Shown here piece by piece: positions 17,325 to 25,942 of a DNA stretch of 44,632 nt (position 1 is its first letter; every line of letters begins with the position of its first letter). The stretch is from contig JAUXEM010000008.1 of assembly GCA_030620515.1 (NCBI GenBank), forward strand, positions 1-44,632. The letters are read 5' to 3'. The position numbers and the translations under genes were made by a program. The notes beneath the pieces are model-generated. The model was not told where the DNA came from, did no database searches, and saw only the letters and a list, made by a program, of their open reading frames with translations. The DNA is from Salinivirgaceae bacterium (GTDB taxonomy: Bacteria; Bacteroidota; Bacteroidia; Bacteroidales; SZUA-534).

Positions 17325-18545
17325 TTATTTTGTAAACGTTTCTAACAAACTAAAACTCCCTGATTTGGCTTCCCAATTTGTTTCTTTGCTTAATGTAAAA
17401 CCTGAATTTTTGTATCCACCCCAAGTTCCAATGTAACCATTTTCAGTAGTAATAATATCAAGAATAGATTTATTCTTTAACACCATAATATGTTCTTTTA
17501 ATATTTCAGGTGTAAGTTGGTCTATTTCTTCTTCAGCCCCCCATAAGGTGGTGTAAATACCATAGTTAGTATTATTAATTTCCTTAGCAATTTCATTAAA
17601 ATCAAGAAAAACAATGGGTAATACTGGAGCAAAATGATAATCTTTCCAAATATTAGAATCCGTATTATGCAACCATATTAAACTAGGAGAAATTAGCGTG
17701 CTTTTTTCATTCTTATTTACACTATAATTCGTGATAATAGAATCTTTTTTTTCCGCTTCGCTAACTCTTTGTTCCAGTTGCTCTATTAAATATGGTGGAA
17801 TAATTGGAGTTACATAATTACTAGGATCCTCTCCACAAGTAATTTTCATTAACTTATCGTAAAATAAAGCTGCCACTTTAACTTTATCAATTCTGTTATC
17901 AATTATACAACGATTAATAGAAACTGCTACTTGACCAGAAAGAATGAAAGCCGATTCCAGAATTTTATCAATAGCTTGTTCTATATTAATATCTGATAGT
18001 ATTACTGCAGTGTTATTTCCGGGTCCATAGTAGGTTAAAGATTTAATCTTTTTAAACTCATCAATATATTTATACACCCACTTATCTCCAAAAACAACAC
18101 AATGTTTAATTGTTGTCATGGATAAAGTTTTGCTCATAAAATTCTTTGTGCCATAGCAAAAACTAAGGTTTGGTAATAAGTCACTATTCGAAATTAGTTT
18201 CTCAAGACACAAGCCATATTTTTTTAATATACTCGGAAAACCTATTAAAATATGTGCATTATTACCACCCAATTTAATAGCTGGTGCTAATACCATTCCA
18301 AATAAGGAAAACGAAGGGTCTCCATAACAAGAGTAAGCTGAGACACCTCCTGATAATTCTGAAGTGTGAGAAAGATTAATGCCTACATATGCTCTCAGCG
18401 ATGCTATTCCTCTTTCAATATTCTCAACATTAGTTTGCAAAGAGGTAAGTACATCTTCGGTATTGGCTTTTGCTATATCAAGCTTATTCTTCTCTAATAA
18501 ATCTGCTAAATTATTTAGCAAGTTGTTGTTCTCACTTGTTGTCAT
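17325..18545 (-). CDS. Aldehyde dehydrogenase-like protein lacking the catalytic cysteine
   Basis: Protein of 406 residues with the ALDH fold signature in its second half: TYYGPGNNTAVILSD (the usual ELGG region), SGQVAVSINR (usually GQxC), FAPVLPIVFLDFNEIAKEIN and GGYKNSG near the C-terminus. The nucleophile position is Ala207, and the general-base Glu of ELGG is replaced by Tyr at about 173, so ordinary aldehyde oxidation or acyl-CoA reduction is not expected. It is shorter than most ALDHs (about 480-500). It sits between the two KASIII-SDR genes with 12- and 8-bp gaps, which suggests a structural or acyl-binding partner of those enzymes. LuxC-type acyl reductase is an alternative, but it too needs a Cys. 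Confidence 0.75.
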   Translation of the reverse strand: MTTSENNNLLNNLADLLEKNKLDIAKANTEDVLTSLQTNVENIERGIASLRAYVGINLSHTSELSGGVSAYSCYGDPSFSLFGMVLAPAIKLGGNNAHILIGFPSILKKYGLCLEKLISNSDLLPNLSFCYGTKNFMSKTLSMTTIKHCVVFGDKWVYKYIDEFKKIKSLTYYGPGNNTAVILSDINIEQAIDKILESAFILSGQVAVSINRCIIDNRIDKVKVAALFYDKLMKITCGEDPSNYVTPIIPPYLIEQLEQRVSEAEKKDSIITNYSVNKNEKSTLISPSLIWLHNTDSNIWKDYHFAPVLPIVFLDFNEIAKEINNTNYGIYTTLWGAEEEIDQLTPEILKEHIMVLKNKSILDIITTENGYIGTWGGYKNSGFTLSKETNWEAKSGSFSLLETFTK

Positions 18546-18557
18546 TTTCTATAATGC

Positions 18558-20411
18558 TTAATATTTTGTATATCCATCTTTTCGTACGGTTAATACTCCA
18601 TGATATTCGGTACGAACATTAGCTACTTTAGGAATATACATTGATTTTACTATACGACCAGCGATATCTTTAAGAGGTATTAAATGCTTCTGTCCAACGG
18701 CCAACATCGATCCTTGAATTTGAGCGTCGTTTAACACTTCGGTCATTCCACCATTAATAACTCCAGGTATGTAATAAACACATTTTATGTTTGGATATTG
18801 AAGGCGAGCATAGCCAGATGCAAATCCAAATAAACCGCGTTTTGAAGCAACATAAGAAGATGAACCACTAAACTGTGCATCTTGTGCAATTGATCCTGTA
18901 AACAAAACAGTTTCAGTTAAAATATCGGTTAATCCCTCGGTTAATCGTTGCTGATTCACATGGTTTATATTTTCAACCCACTCCATTTCTTCATCGCTTA
19001 CTTCCGAAGCTTTAGAAAGGCTACCCGTAACAGCAACAGTATGAATTAAAAAATTTAACTCCTTTGTTTCGTTCTTAACTTGCTGAATGAGAGTGTCTAT
19101 TTCAGCTTCTTCGGCAAAATTAGCTTTTAAGCAGATATGCTTTAATTGCTGATTTGGAAGTTCAGAAAGTATTTTTTGAGCTTTATCGGCATTGGAATTG
19201 TAATGCAATATTACCCTACAACCTTTATCGGCTAATTGACGTGATATTTCACCTCCTAAACCGCCAGTGCAACCTGTTACTAGAGCAATTTTATTTTCCA
19301 GATCATTGTTTCGAGGTGTAAACCCACTTTTTTCAGGAACAATGTAGGAGAATCCTCCAAGCTCACCACCAAGCCCAGTAACTGAAGTAACAATTTTCAT
19401 TCCTGCCAATAATCGCTTATTCATTTTTAAATAAGCCAAGGAGGCTGGTATCGATGCTCCAGACAAGTTGCCAAATTCATACTGTATTTCTTGAAACACC
19501 TTCTCAGGTGGCATATCTAATTTTTTACCTGCACTATGCACAATAGCGTTTCCTGTTTGATGCGGTATGAATAAGTCTATTGTATCTTTTGTCCAATTTT
19601 GTTTTTCAAGCAATTCATTTGCTGACCTAACAATATTTGGTACAGCTCTCCACTTAACTCTTCGAGGATCCATAATTAGATTCCCCTTACGATCAGCTCC
19701 CAAAAAGTCAATCATTGCCATATCTTCATAATTTACCACATCGAGTATTCCTTCTTTTTTATCAGACTGCACCCTACTAACAATCACTGCGGCAGCCCCA
19801 TCTCCAAAAGTAGTAAACGGCACAAAATCATTTTCGTTGAGCAATAAATTACTCATTACCTCAGTATGTGCAACCACAATATGATTAGCCTCTGGGTGAC
19901 TTTTAAAATAGCTTACTGCTCTCTCAATATTGATATTAAAACCAACGCATGCCGATGTAGTTGTCATGGTTTGGGTACGGTTATCCATTTGGGTAAAAAA
20001 GCATTTTGCTGTTTCGGCAATACCTGGAGCCATTTCATGAGGAGTAGCTGTTCCTATAATCCAAGCAGCAACATCCTCTGGGTGAACTCCCGAATCATCA
20101 AAAGCCTTTTGAATTGCCCCAACCAACAAATCTAAGCTAGATTCAGCAGTTTCGTAAAGCTCGGCTCTTGGAGGAAATGGAACAACATGATAGCGGGTTT
20201 TAAACCCCATCATGTGCTCTGCCATATAATCGAATGGCTCAACAGTAGGAAGCTTCTCTTTTACCGCTTTAAATTTATCCGAATGTGTAATTCTTTCCTT
20301 ATCTAAACCAGTAAAATAGTTATTATCAATTAGTTTATCAATATCGCTATTGCTTACTTTATGTTTACCAGTAACAAATCCATATCCGCTAAATATTAAA
20401 TTCTCGTACAT
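18558..20411 (-). CDS. KASIII-SDR fusion with intact active sites
   Basis: 617 residues. N-terminal ketoacyl synthase III with Cys155 (TTSACVGFN), His284 (IPHQTGNA) and Asn315 (FGNLSGAS), the FabH-type triad. C-terminal short-chain dehydrogenase with the cofactor loop TGCTGGLGGE (about 379-388) and an intact triad Ser507, Tyr520, Lys524 (SYVASK). A single chain could therefore condense two acyl units and reduce the 3-keto product. KASIII domains can use acyl-CoA or acyl-ACP; nothing here decides which. The first 85 residues, including GFKTRYHVVPFPPR, are shared with the paralogue and differ from housekeeping FabH at 40407-41408. It lies 68 bp after the crotonase gene. Confidence 0.9.
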   Translation of the reverse strand: MYENLIFSGYGFVTGKHKVSNSDIDKLIDNNYFTGLDKERITHSDKFKAVKEKLPTVEPFDYMAEHMMGFKTRYHVVPFPPRAELYETAESSLDLLVGAIQKAFDDSGVHPEDVAAWIIGTATPHEMAPGIAETAKCFFTQMDNRTQTMTTTSACVGFNINIERAVSYFKSHPEANHIVVAHTEVMSNLLLNENDFVPFTTFGDGAAAVIVSRVQSDKKEGILDVVNYEDMAMIDFLGADRKGNLIMDPRRVKWRAVPNIVRSANELLEKQNWTKDTIDLFIPHQTGNAIVHSAGKKLDMPPEKVFQEIQYEFGNLSGASIPASLAYLKMNKRLLAGMKIVTSVTGLGGELGGFSYIVPEKSGFTPRNNDLENKIALVTGCTGGLGGEISRQLADKGCRVILHYNSNADKAQKILSELPNQQLKHICLKANFAEEAEIDTLIQQVKNETKELNFLIHTVAVTGSLSKASEVSDEEMEWVENINHVNQQRLTEGLTDILTETVLFTGSIAQDAQFSGSSSYVASKRGLFGFASGYARLQYPNIKCVYYIPGVINGGMTEVLNDAQIQGSMLAVGQKHLIPLKDIAGRIVKSMYIPKVANVRTEYHGVLTVRKDGYTKY

Positions 20412-20479
20412 TAATTTAGTGCTTTGGGTTATTAACTAAATATCTTTTATTTAAAATTTTTAATAAGCTTAAAAAACTA

Positions 20480-21235
20480 TTAGTTTTTCTCAAATTTACT
20501 TTCAATCTCTTTGTGTCCTTTTTTCGATAGTAGTGAAGAAAACCACATGGCCTCCTTTTTATATATCTCACGCAAGTTGGTTTTACTATTCTCACGCAAC
20601 ATCTTTTTTATGGCAACTAAGGCCTCTTTTGATGCTTTTCCGAAATATTCAGCTTGTTCACTTAATTCTTTTTTAAACGCATTAAGCAAAACTACATTCT
20701 GAATAAGACCAGCATTTAATGCCTTGTTCAAAGGAATGTCGTCTCCTGTGAGTAAATAAAAAGAGGCATCGGCATTTCCTAAGTGAATAGGTAGCTGAAC
20801 GGTCCCACCAGCGCCTGGTATCATACCATATCGCACTTCAGGTAAGGCAAGGCGAGTATTGTCAGCACATATACAAAAGTCGCAATGCATTGCTAATTCC
20901 AAACCGCCACCAAAACAGATACCTGAAATAAAAGCAACTACAGGTACTTCTATTTCATTCAATAACTGAAAAGTAGTTTGTACAAAAGCGCTTCTTTTTT
21001 CAGCCTCCTTTTGGTCAAGAGCTTTCATTTCAATTAAATCGCCCCCTGCACTAAATGCTTTATCGTTACCAAGTAAAAATAATGCTTTAATGTTTCTTAT
21101 ATTATTAGCTTCGGTAAACGCATGGTTTAGCTCAATTACCATATCAATACATAACGCATTATGTTTTTGTGGTCGGTTTAGGGTTACATATAAAATGTTA
21201 TTTTCAATTTTCGTTAGAATATATATATAGTTCAT
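20480..21235 (-). CDS. Enoyl-CoA hydratase/isomerase (crotonase) family protein
   Basis: 251-residue crotonase-fold enzyme. The oxyanion-hole segments are GNDKAFSAGGDL and SGICFGGGLELAMHCD. Both catalytic Glu residues of classical hydratases are present (GGLELAMHCD and LPEVRYGMIPGAGGT), so hydration/dehydration of enoyl thioesters is the likely reaction. First gene of the operon that continues into the two KASIII-SDR fusions; dehydration of the 3-hydroxy product would be a logical next step after SDR reduction. A role in ordinary beta-oxidation cannot be excluded, but no thiolase or acyl-CoA dehydrogenase is nearby. Confidence 0.88.
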   Translation of the reverse strand: MNYIYILTKIENNILYVTLNRPQKHNALCIDMVIELNHAFTEANNIRNIKALFLLGNDKAFSAGGDLIEMKALDQKEAEKRSAFVQTTFQLLNEIEVPVVAFISGICFGGGLELAMHCDFCICADNTRLALPEVRYGMIPGAGGTVQLPIHLGNADASFYLLTGDDIPLNKALNAGLIQNVVLLNAFKKELSEQAEYFGKASKEALVAIKKMLRENSKTNLREIYKKEAMWFSSLLSKKGHKEIESKFEKN

Positions 21236-21332
21236 GGTATTTAAATTATAGATAAACCTAGTGCATTGATTAATAAATACGCTTCCATATTTTTACAACT
21301 CTATTTCCTTTATGATGTGTTAAAAAATTAAA

Positions 21333-21344
21333 CCGTAGCTACGG
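21333..21344. repeat. Perfect 12-bp palindrome upstream of the KASIII-SDR operon
   Basis: CCGTAGCTACGG is a perfect palindrome in the 212-bp gap between plsC and the crotonase gene. It lies about 98 bp upstream of the crotonase ATG and could be an operator, or a short interspersed palindrome of unknown origin. Confidence 0.4.
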
Positions 21345-21447
21345 CTATGCATGATTTTTTTGCCTTTCCTAAATAAAAAACAGTCACAAAAAGTAACGAA
21401 AGGTATTTACAAAAAAAAGCACTAGCAACTTTAAAGCAAGTAAAAAA

Positions 21448-22182
21448 CTAAACAGCTAAACAATCACCAATCTTTTCTTTTACTATATCAAGCAATTGCT
21501 CGCTATCAACACTATTCCTATCAATAGGCTCTAATGCAGTATATTTTAATCGTATTCCAATATTAAGAGGAAACTTCCCCCATTTATGTAATTTGTAATT
21601 ACCATTTACTACAAAAGGAACAATTAATGCTGTGGGCGCTGCTTTCAGCAAAGTTTTAAAACCTGCCTCTTGGAACTTACGAAGCTCACCTGTCGTACTC
21701 CGTGAACCTTCAGGAAAAATACATGCCGACCAGTATTTGCTTTCCATATTCTTTCCAAGTTTGAGAATCTCTTTAATTGATTGGGACCCATTCTTTCTAT
21801 CAATAAGAACAGAACCTCCATTTTTAAGATTGTAGGATATTCCAGATAGTTTTTTACTCAGCTCTTTTTTAGATATATATTTTGGATGATGCTTTCTAAA
21901 AGCCCATCCAATTGGAGCTATATCGTACATGCTTTGATGGTTTGAAACTATTATGAATGGCGTATCTTTTGGTAATTTGCTAATTCCACGAAAACTTGGG
22001 CGACATAGCAATAAATACACTGTTTGCACTAGTAAAAAGTTAAGCACATCAATGACATTTTTATGGGCTTGATAACCAAAAACTTTTAAAGCAATTGCCT
22101 GAATAGGGTGAGAAATTATTACAATTGCAATGAAAGCGAAATAGTGAATGGCAGATAAAAAAACGGCTAATATTTTTTTCAT
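21448..22182 (-). CDS. plsC: 1-acyl-sn-glycerol-3-phosphate acyltransferase family protein
   Basis: Membrane acyltransferase that esterifies lysophosphatidate or a similar lipid. Hydrophobic N-terminal segments, then the catalytic HX4D motif in NHQSMYDI, the acceptor-binding FPEGSRSTTGE, and VPFVVNGNYKLHKWGKFPLNIG. The open frame begins at 22263, but the ATG at 22182 (MKKILAVFLSAIHYF) starts at the first membrane segment as in other PlsC proteins, giving 244 residues. It is the first gene of this minus-strand run, 212 bp before the crotonase gene, and may install the product of the downstream KASIII-SDR operon into a lipid; that link is inference. Confidence 0.87.
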   Translation of the reverse strand: MKKILAVFLSAIHYFAFIAIVIISHPIQAIALKVFGYQAHKNVIDVLNFLLVQTVYLLLCRPSFRGISKLPKDTPFIIVSNHQSMYDIAPIGWAFRKHHPKYISKKELSKKLSGISYNLKNGGSVLIDRKNGSQSIKEILKLGKNMESKYWSACIFPEGSRSTTGELRKFQEAGFKTLLKAAPTALIVPFVVNGNYKLHKWGKFPLNIGIRLKYTALEPIDRNSVDSEQLLDIVKEKIGDCLAV

Positions 22183-22549
22183 TATGACATAGAGTTTAAA
22201 ACTTTGGGCGAATATACTAAAAGCATATATTTTTTCGAAACCTGTAAGGAAAGAGAATTTCAAAAATGCATCTATTTTTAAAATTTAAGCAATAAAATTA
22301 CCATATTACAAAAAAAAAGAAGAGATATATTTGCAATTCAACCCACATAATCCAGTAGAATATCAGTAAGTACAATTTAATTTTATGTTAATGTGATTTA
22401 TGAAGTAACTTTAGCAATTGATTGATTTTCAATATATTATTTTAATAGCAGAGGCATTTCATAAACCAATAGTTCGTTAATATTTTATATCTAGACTATA
22501 ATAAGAGTGTTGCATAAAACTTGCAAATTTGCCTAATATACAGAATATC

Positions 22550-22664
22550 AGTACATTATAGTTCATCTCACTACCTTCCCGATTAAGACCACATGAGCAA
22601 TTCGATAAAGGCAGGCAAGCTCATACCTATCTGCCACCAAGCAGGTTTCAAAATATAATGTACT
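22550..22664. mobile_element. 115-bp MITE-like palindromic element
   Basis: Perfect 11-bp terminal inverted repeats, AGTACATTATA (22550-22560) and TATAATGTACT (22654-22664), bound 93 bp that contain GGCAGGCAAGC and CTATCTGCC/CAAGCAGG segments. Similar CAGACAG and CAAGCAGGC pieces occur at 24337-24376. It sits in the 500-bp stretch between plsC and the guanine deaminase remnant; nothing else is visible in that stretch. Confidence 0.5.
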
Positions 22665-22689
22665 ACTATATTTATATAAAGAAAATTAA

Positions 22690-23147
22690 ATGTATAGTAA
22701 ATATATGATATTCAACTATCTATAGCTAATGTTAAAAATGGTGCTAGTCCTTTTGATGCAGTAATAGTTAAGGATGGGGAAATTATTTCTGCTTCTGCTA
22801 TCAGTGTAACTATTGAGAATAACCCAACAGCCCATGCCGAGGTAAATGCAATTATAAAAGCTTGTAAAGCATTAAAAACTTTTGATTTATCAGGATATGT
22901 TATATACACTTCGTGTAAAACTTGCCCAATGTGCTTGGGTACAATTTATTGGGCACATATTCACAAGATGGTTAATGGCAATAATAAAACCGATGCTCGA
23001 AATATTGGCTTCGATAATTCTTTTATTTACGATGAAATTGATTTAGCGATAGATAAACGAAAAGTTAGCTTCACACAACTTTTGCCTAAAAAGACCATTA
23101 AGGCTTTTGATGCTTGGCAGGACAACGAGGACAAGGTTGCGTATTAG
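22690..23147 (+). pseudogene. Guanine deaminase / nucleoside deaminase, 5' frameshift
   Basis: A frame open from 22701 to the TAG at 23147 reads as a cytidine-deaminase-fold guanine deaminase (GuaD family): SPFDAVIVKDGEII, the zinc/catalytic NPTAHAEVNAI, the zinc cysteines in TSCKTCPMCLGTIYWA, and a C-terminal GFDNSFIYDEID and FDAWQDN typical of GuaD. The frame has no start codon before the active site; its first ATG (22929) is inside the zinc motif. An ATG at 22690 begins MYSKYM in another frame, matching where the protein should start, and hits a stop at 22723. A frameshift near 22706-22720 is the simplest reading. The catalytic residues are intact, so the loss is recent or a sequencing error. 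Confidence 0.75.
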
Positions 23148-23191
23148 TTCTGAGTCTCCCTCCCAATAATGAGTCATTCGGCTTCTGGGTC

Positions 23192-23210
23192 ATTCGGCTT
23201 CTAGCCGAAT
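23192..23210 (+). terminator. Stem-loop after the guanine deaminase remnant
   Basis: Perfect 8-bp stem ATTCGGCT/AGCCGAAT with a TCT loop, followed by ATATTTATT. It is the second of two direct copies of TCATTCGGCTTCT (23174 and 23190). It could terminate the guanine deaminase transcript and lies ahead of the convergent lipoprotein gene. Confidence 0.45.
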
Positions 23211-23302
23211 ATTTATTCACGCAGCTAGAAGCAGCGTGTCCCACAAAAAAAAGAGGCAAGATACTTCGTGACCCAACAACCAGAGGTCATTAGGTTCTCA
23301 AA

Positions 23303-24193
23303 CTACTCAATTATATGTGTTCTAATTTGTTTAGTTAAAGTTCTAATCTGTTCAATTTGTTCATCGCTTAAATTAATAAGGGCTCCCTCTGCAACAAAAA
23401 TTTTTCTTTTAGATGTATCAATAACCAAACTCTCAGAAGGGAATTTTATTTCCATTTCTTCAAACAAATTATTCATCTTTTTAATAAGCAGAAAGTACTC
23501 CGATACACTTATTTTATTTTGCGACATCTGCATAAGTTTAAACAAACTATTGGCTGAGAATTTCTGCGAAGCAACCCTACTAACTATTCTTTCATCGGGT
23601 CGGTCATACATATTTATAGCTATATATAATGTTTCAATCCAACCTCCAAATAGAATTAAACTAGCGGTATGTTCTCGTCCCGAATCTTTTAAATAAACCT
23701 CTGCTGTATAATACGATTCACGAGCTATAGAAATTAAAGTATCTAAATTGTTAACGTGGTTTTCAGCATCGTTAATAGTAAAATCCACAAAATCACGAGG
23801 AATCCCAAGCTGATCAGAAAGTACCTGAATAGCTATTAAATATGAATTAGCCTGTTGCGATTGATTAAACAGCCACAAATAACTTATATCGGCACCATAC
23901 ACACCCAAATTTAAAGCTGCTTTAACACTTTCATTATAATTGGTAATATTATTTAATGGATTTAATAACGATGAGTTATAAAACGAAACATCCTTAGTAA
24001 GCAAATAAGATAAATCAACTGGTGAAAAAAGATTATAAAAGACAATGTCTTCCATTTTATAATCACTAGCATTAAATTCCACAACATTTGTTTCTATGCT
24101 CTCTTTACTATTATCTTGTTGTTCTTGTGTGTTGTTTGTGCAAGCAAACCCTACAATTAGAGAAACAAATATTAATCCGAATATTTTATTCAT
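23303..24193 (-). CDS. Uncharacterised lipoprotein, paralogue 1
   Basis: 296-residue protein I do not recognise. N-terminal lipoprotein signal MNKIFGLIFVSLIVGFAC, then an acidic linker and a mostly helical domain. It is clearly paralogous to the protein at 24859-25761: both contain the core NSSLLNPLNNI..YNES or its close variant, LGVYGADISYLW, a D-LGIP segment, a GGW-ET segment and a final E-ReL/IRT tail. Predicted to sit on a membrane surface facing the periplasm or outside. No enzyme motif is visible. The two copies flank a small gene on the other strand. Confidence 0.8.
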   Translation of the reverse strand: MNKIFGLIFVSLIVGFACTNNTQEQQDNSKESIETNVVEFNASDYKMEDIVFYNLFSPVDLSYLLTKDVSFYNSSLLNPLNNITNYNESVKAALNLGVYGADISYLWLFNQSQQANSYLIAIQVLSDQLGIPRDFVDFTINDAENHVNNLDTLISIARESYYTAEVYLKDSGREHTASLILFGGWIETLYIAINMYDRPDERIVSRVASQKFSANSLFKLMQMSQNKISVSEYFLLIKKMNNLFEEMEIKFPSESLVIDTSKRKIFVAEGALINLSDEQIEQIRTLTKQIRTHIIE

Positions 24194-24315
24194 TAGTGAA
24201 AAATGTATTTAAGGGTTTGTGCTTTTAATAACTTTAATTCTAAATTTTGAATTGCAACTTTCTATTAACATGTAACATTCATATTTATTCATATCCTTGT
24301 AGTGAACTCTAGTAC

Positions 24316-24363
24316 ATGAAGTTTCATGGCATAAACCTGTCTGCCCAGCCTACCGACAGACAG
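24316..24363. repeat. Double palindromic repeat in the lipoprotein intergenic gap
   Basis: ATGAAGTTTCAT (24316-24327) is palindromic, and CTGTCTG (24337-24343) pairs with CAGACAG (24357-24363). The downstream GCCAAGCAGGCA resembles part of the element at 22550-22664. The remainder of the 454-bp gap 24194-24647 shows no coding frame of note. Confidence 0.45.
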
Positions 24364-24647
24364 ATGCCAAGCAGGCACAACTTTTTTTTCTAATAATTCT
24401 TTTAGAATTTTAAAAAATAAAGGTATTTCTTTGGTAAAATATTAGTATTCAATAAGTAAAAGTAATAAAATATTACCAGTTAATAATCATGTTAGATATT
24501 AACATAATAATATTATCTTGAAATAAATGCAAATGGTAATGCTTTTATGCAAGAGTCAAACTGCGTATATATACCTAATAATAAATCAGTTTTTATGGGG
24601 TTTAATTAAAAGAGATAGTCATATATTTTTGTTTTAGAAATTCAACT

Positions 24648-24833
24648 ATGGAACAAACAAATAATAAAGAAGTAGTATTAAACAAAATGGAGCAGGAAGA
24701 AACGCTCGAAGAACTCACATATAAAAATTCATTTTGGTCAAGAAATGAGACAATACAGGTTCTTTGGTTCTTTAGTATTGCTTTTGTTATGTTACTCGGA
24801 TTCGGATTTCTAATTAATAAATTCTTTTTATAA
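24648..24833 (+). CDS. Small single-pass membrane protein
   Basis: 61 residues: a Glu/Asn-rich N-terminus (residues 1-30), then WSRNETIQVLWFFSIAFVML, a hydrophobic stretch of about 22 residues, ending NKFFL. An inside-in single transmembrane helix is likely. TATTTTTG at 24624-24631 fits the TAnnTTTG box, 17 bases before the ATG, which supports real expression. Located on the plus strand between two paralogous lipoprotein genes. No family recognised. Confidence 0.5.
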   Translation: MEQTNNKEVVLNKMEQEETLEELTYKNSFWSRNETIQVLWFFSIAFVMLLGFGFLINKFFL

Positions 24834-24858
24834 GTTAATTAGTAACAATCTATAAATT

Positions 24859-25761
24859 CTAATTAATTATTAATTCACGAATCTCTGTTATCTGACTTTT
24901 TAATTGCTCAAACTCTTCTGGGCTAATCTCCAATTCTTTTGTTGAATTAAAAGTAATTGTCTTCCGTAAAGTATCAATTACTAATTGATCGGAAAAGTGA
25001 ATATTTTGTAGACGATCAAACTCTTCCAACAAATCATTAAGCTTATTGCCATAAACGGTTAATAATGCATTGTCTGGTTGTTTATATAATAAATTCAACA
25101 GGCTTGCTAACGAATATTTTTGACTAATAATTTTACATGCCATTCGGCTGTTTGGATGTGTATAAAGAAAAACTGCTGTATGCATTGTTTCAACCCAGCC
25201 TCCTAATAATACCAATACAGCTAAATCCTGCTGATCTCTTTCAATTAAATATTTATCGCAAGCGTAGTATGCTTGTCGAGCTATATGAATTAATGTGTCA
25301 ATATTATCGGTATACATTTCCGCTTTGTTTGCTGAGATATCAACATACTCTTCTGGTATTCCAAGGTCGTCAGCTAATTGTTTAATTGCTGTAAAATAAG
25401 AAAGAGCTTGCTGACCTTGCTTAAATACCCAAAGGTAGCTTAAGTCAGCCCCGTATACGCCAAGAGCGGTAGCCCTTTGAGTGCTTTCATTATATTTTGA
25501 GATATTATTTAGTGGATTTAGCAAAGTAGAATTGTAATAGGAATTCCGTTTATCAATTAGTACACCCAAATCAATAGGATACAACATATTATAGAATATA
25601 ACATCTTCCTCCACTTCGCCAGATACTTGTAGTATTAATTCAATGGAAGAATCCGTAGCTGCATCTATTTTATCTTGATCTAATTTATTACTGTTGTTTT
25701 TACTTGTACAACTTAACAACAGCAATCCGAATATTATTATTACATAGTTAGACTTGAACAT
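24859..25761 (-). CDS. Uncharacterised lipoprotein, paralogue 2
   Basis: 300 residues with lipoprotein signal MFKSNYVIIIFGLLLLSC and an extracytoplasmic helical domain. Same family as 23303-24193; conserved pieces include YNSTLLNPLNNISKYNES, ALGVYGADLSYLWVF, DDLGIPEEYVDIS, IARQAYYACDKYL and LLGGWVETMHTAV. The pair probably arose by tandem duplication, with the 61-residue gene and a palindromic repeat now between them. No known domain or catalytic motif is visible. Confidence 0.8.
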   Translation of the reverse strand: MFKSNYVIIIFGLLLLSCTSKNNSNKLDQDKIDAATDSSIELILQVSGEVEEDVIFYNMLYPIDLGVLIDKRNSYYNSTLLNPLNNISKYNESTQRATALGVYGADLSYLWVFKQGQQALSYFTAIKQLADDLGIPEEYVDISANKAEMYTDNIDTLIHIARQAYYACDKYLIERDQQDLAVLVLLGGWVETMHTAVFLYTHPNSRMACKIISQKYSLASLLNLLYKQPDNALLTVYGNKLNDLLEEFDRLQNIHFSDQLVIDTLRKTITFNSTKELEISPEEFEQLKSQITEIRELIIN

Positions 25762-25942
25762 TCTGGTAAAAATTGAGTTAATTATTTATGAAATTACAAA
25801 AAATATAGTGTAAATATACCTTTATGTTTTACTATTGTTAGAACATGGCTATTAAAAACACTATTTTTGTATGCAATAACAGACAAAATTAATTGTTCTA
25901 AAAACAAATAATCATAAGAGTTTAAACAAATACCTTTTAATA

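Noticed and set aside
23268-23696. 142-codon plus-strand frame
   Set aside because: Opposite the lipoprotein gene that has a paralogue and a signal peptide; no recognisable motif of its own.
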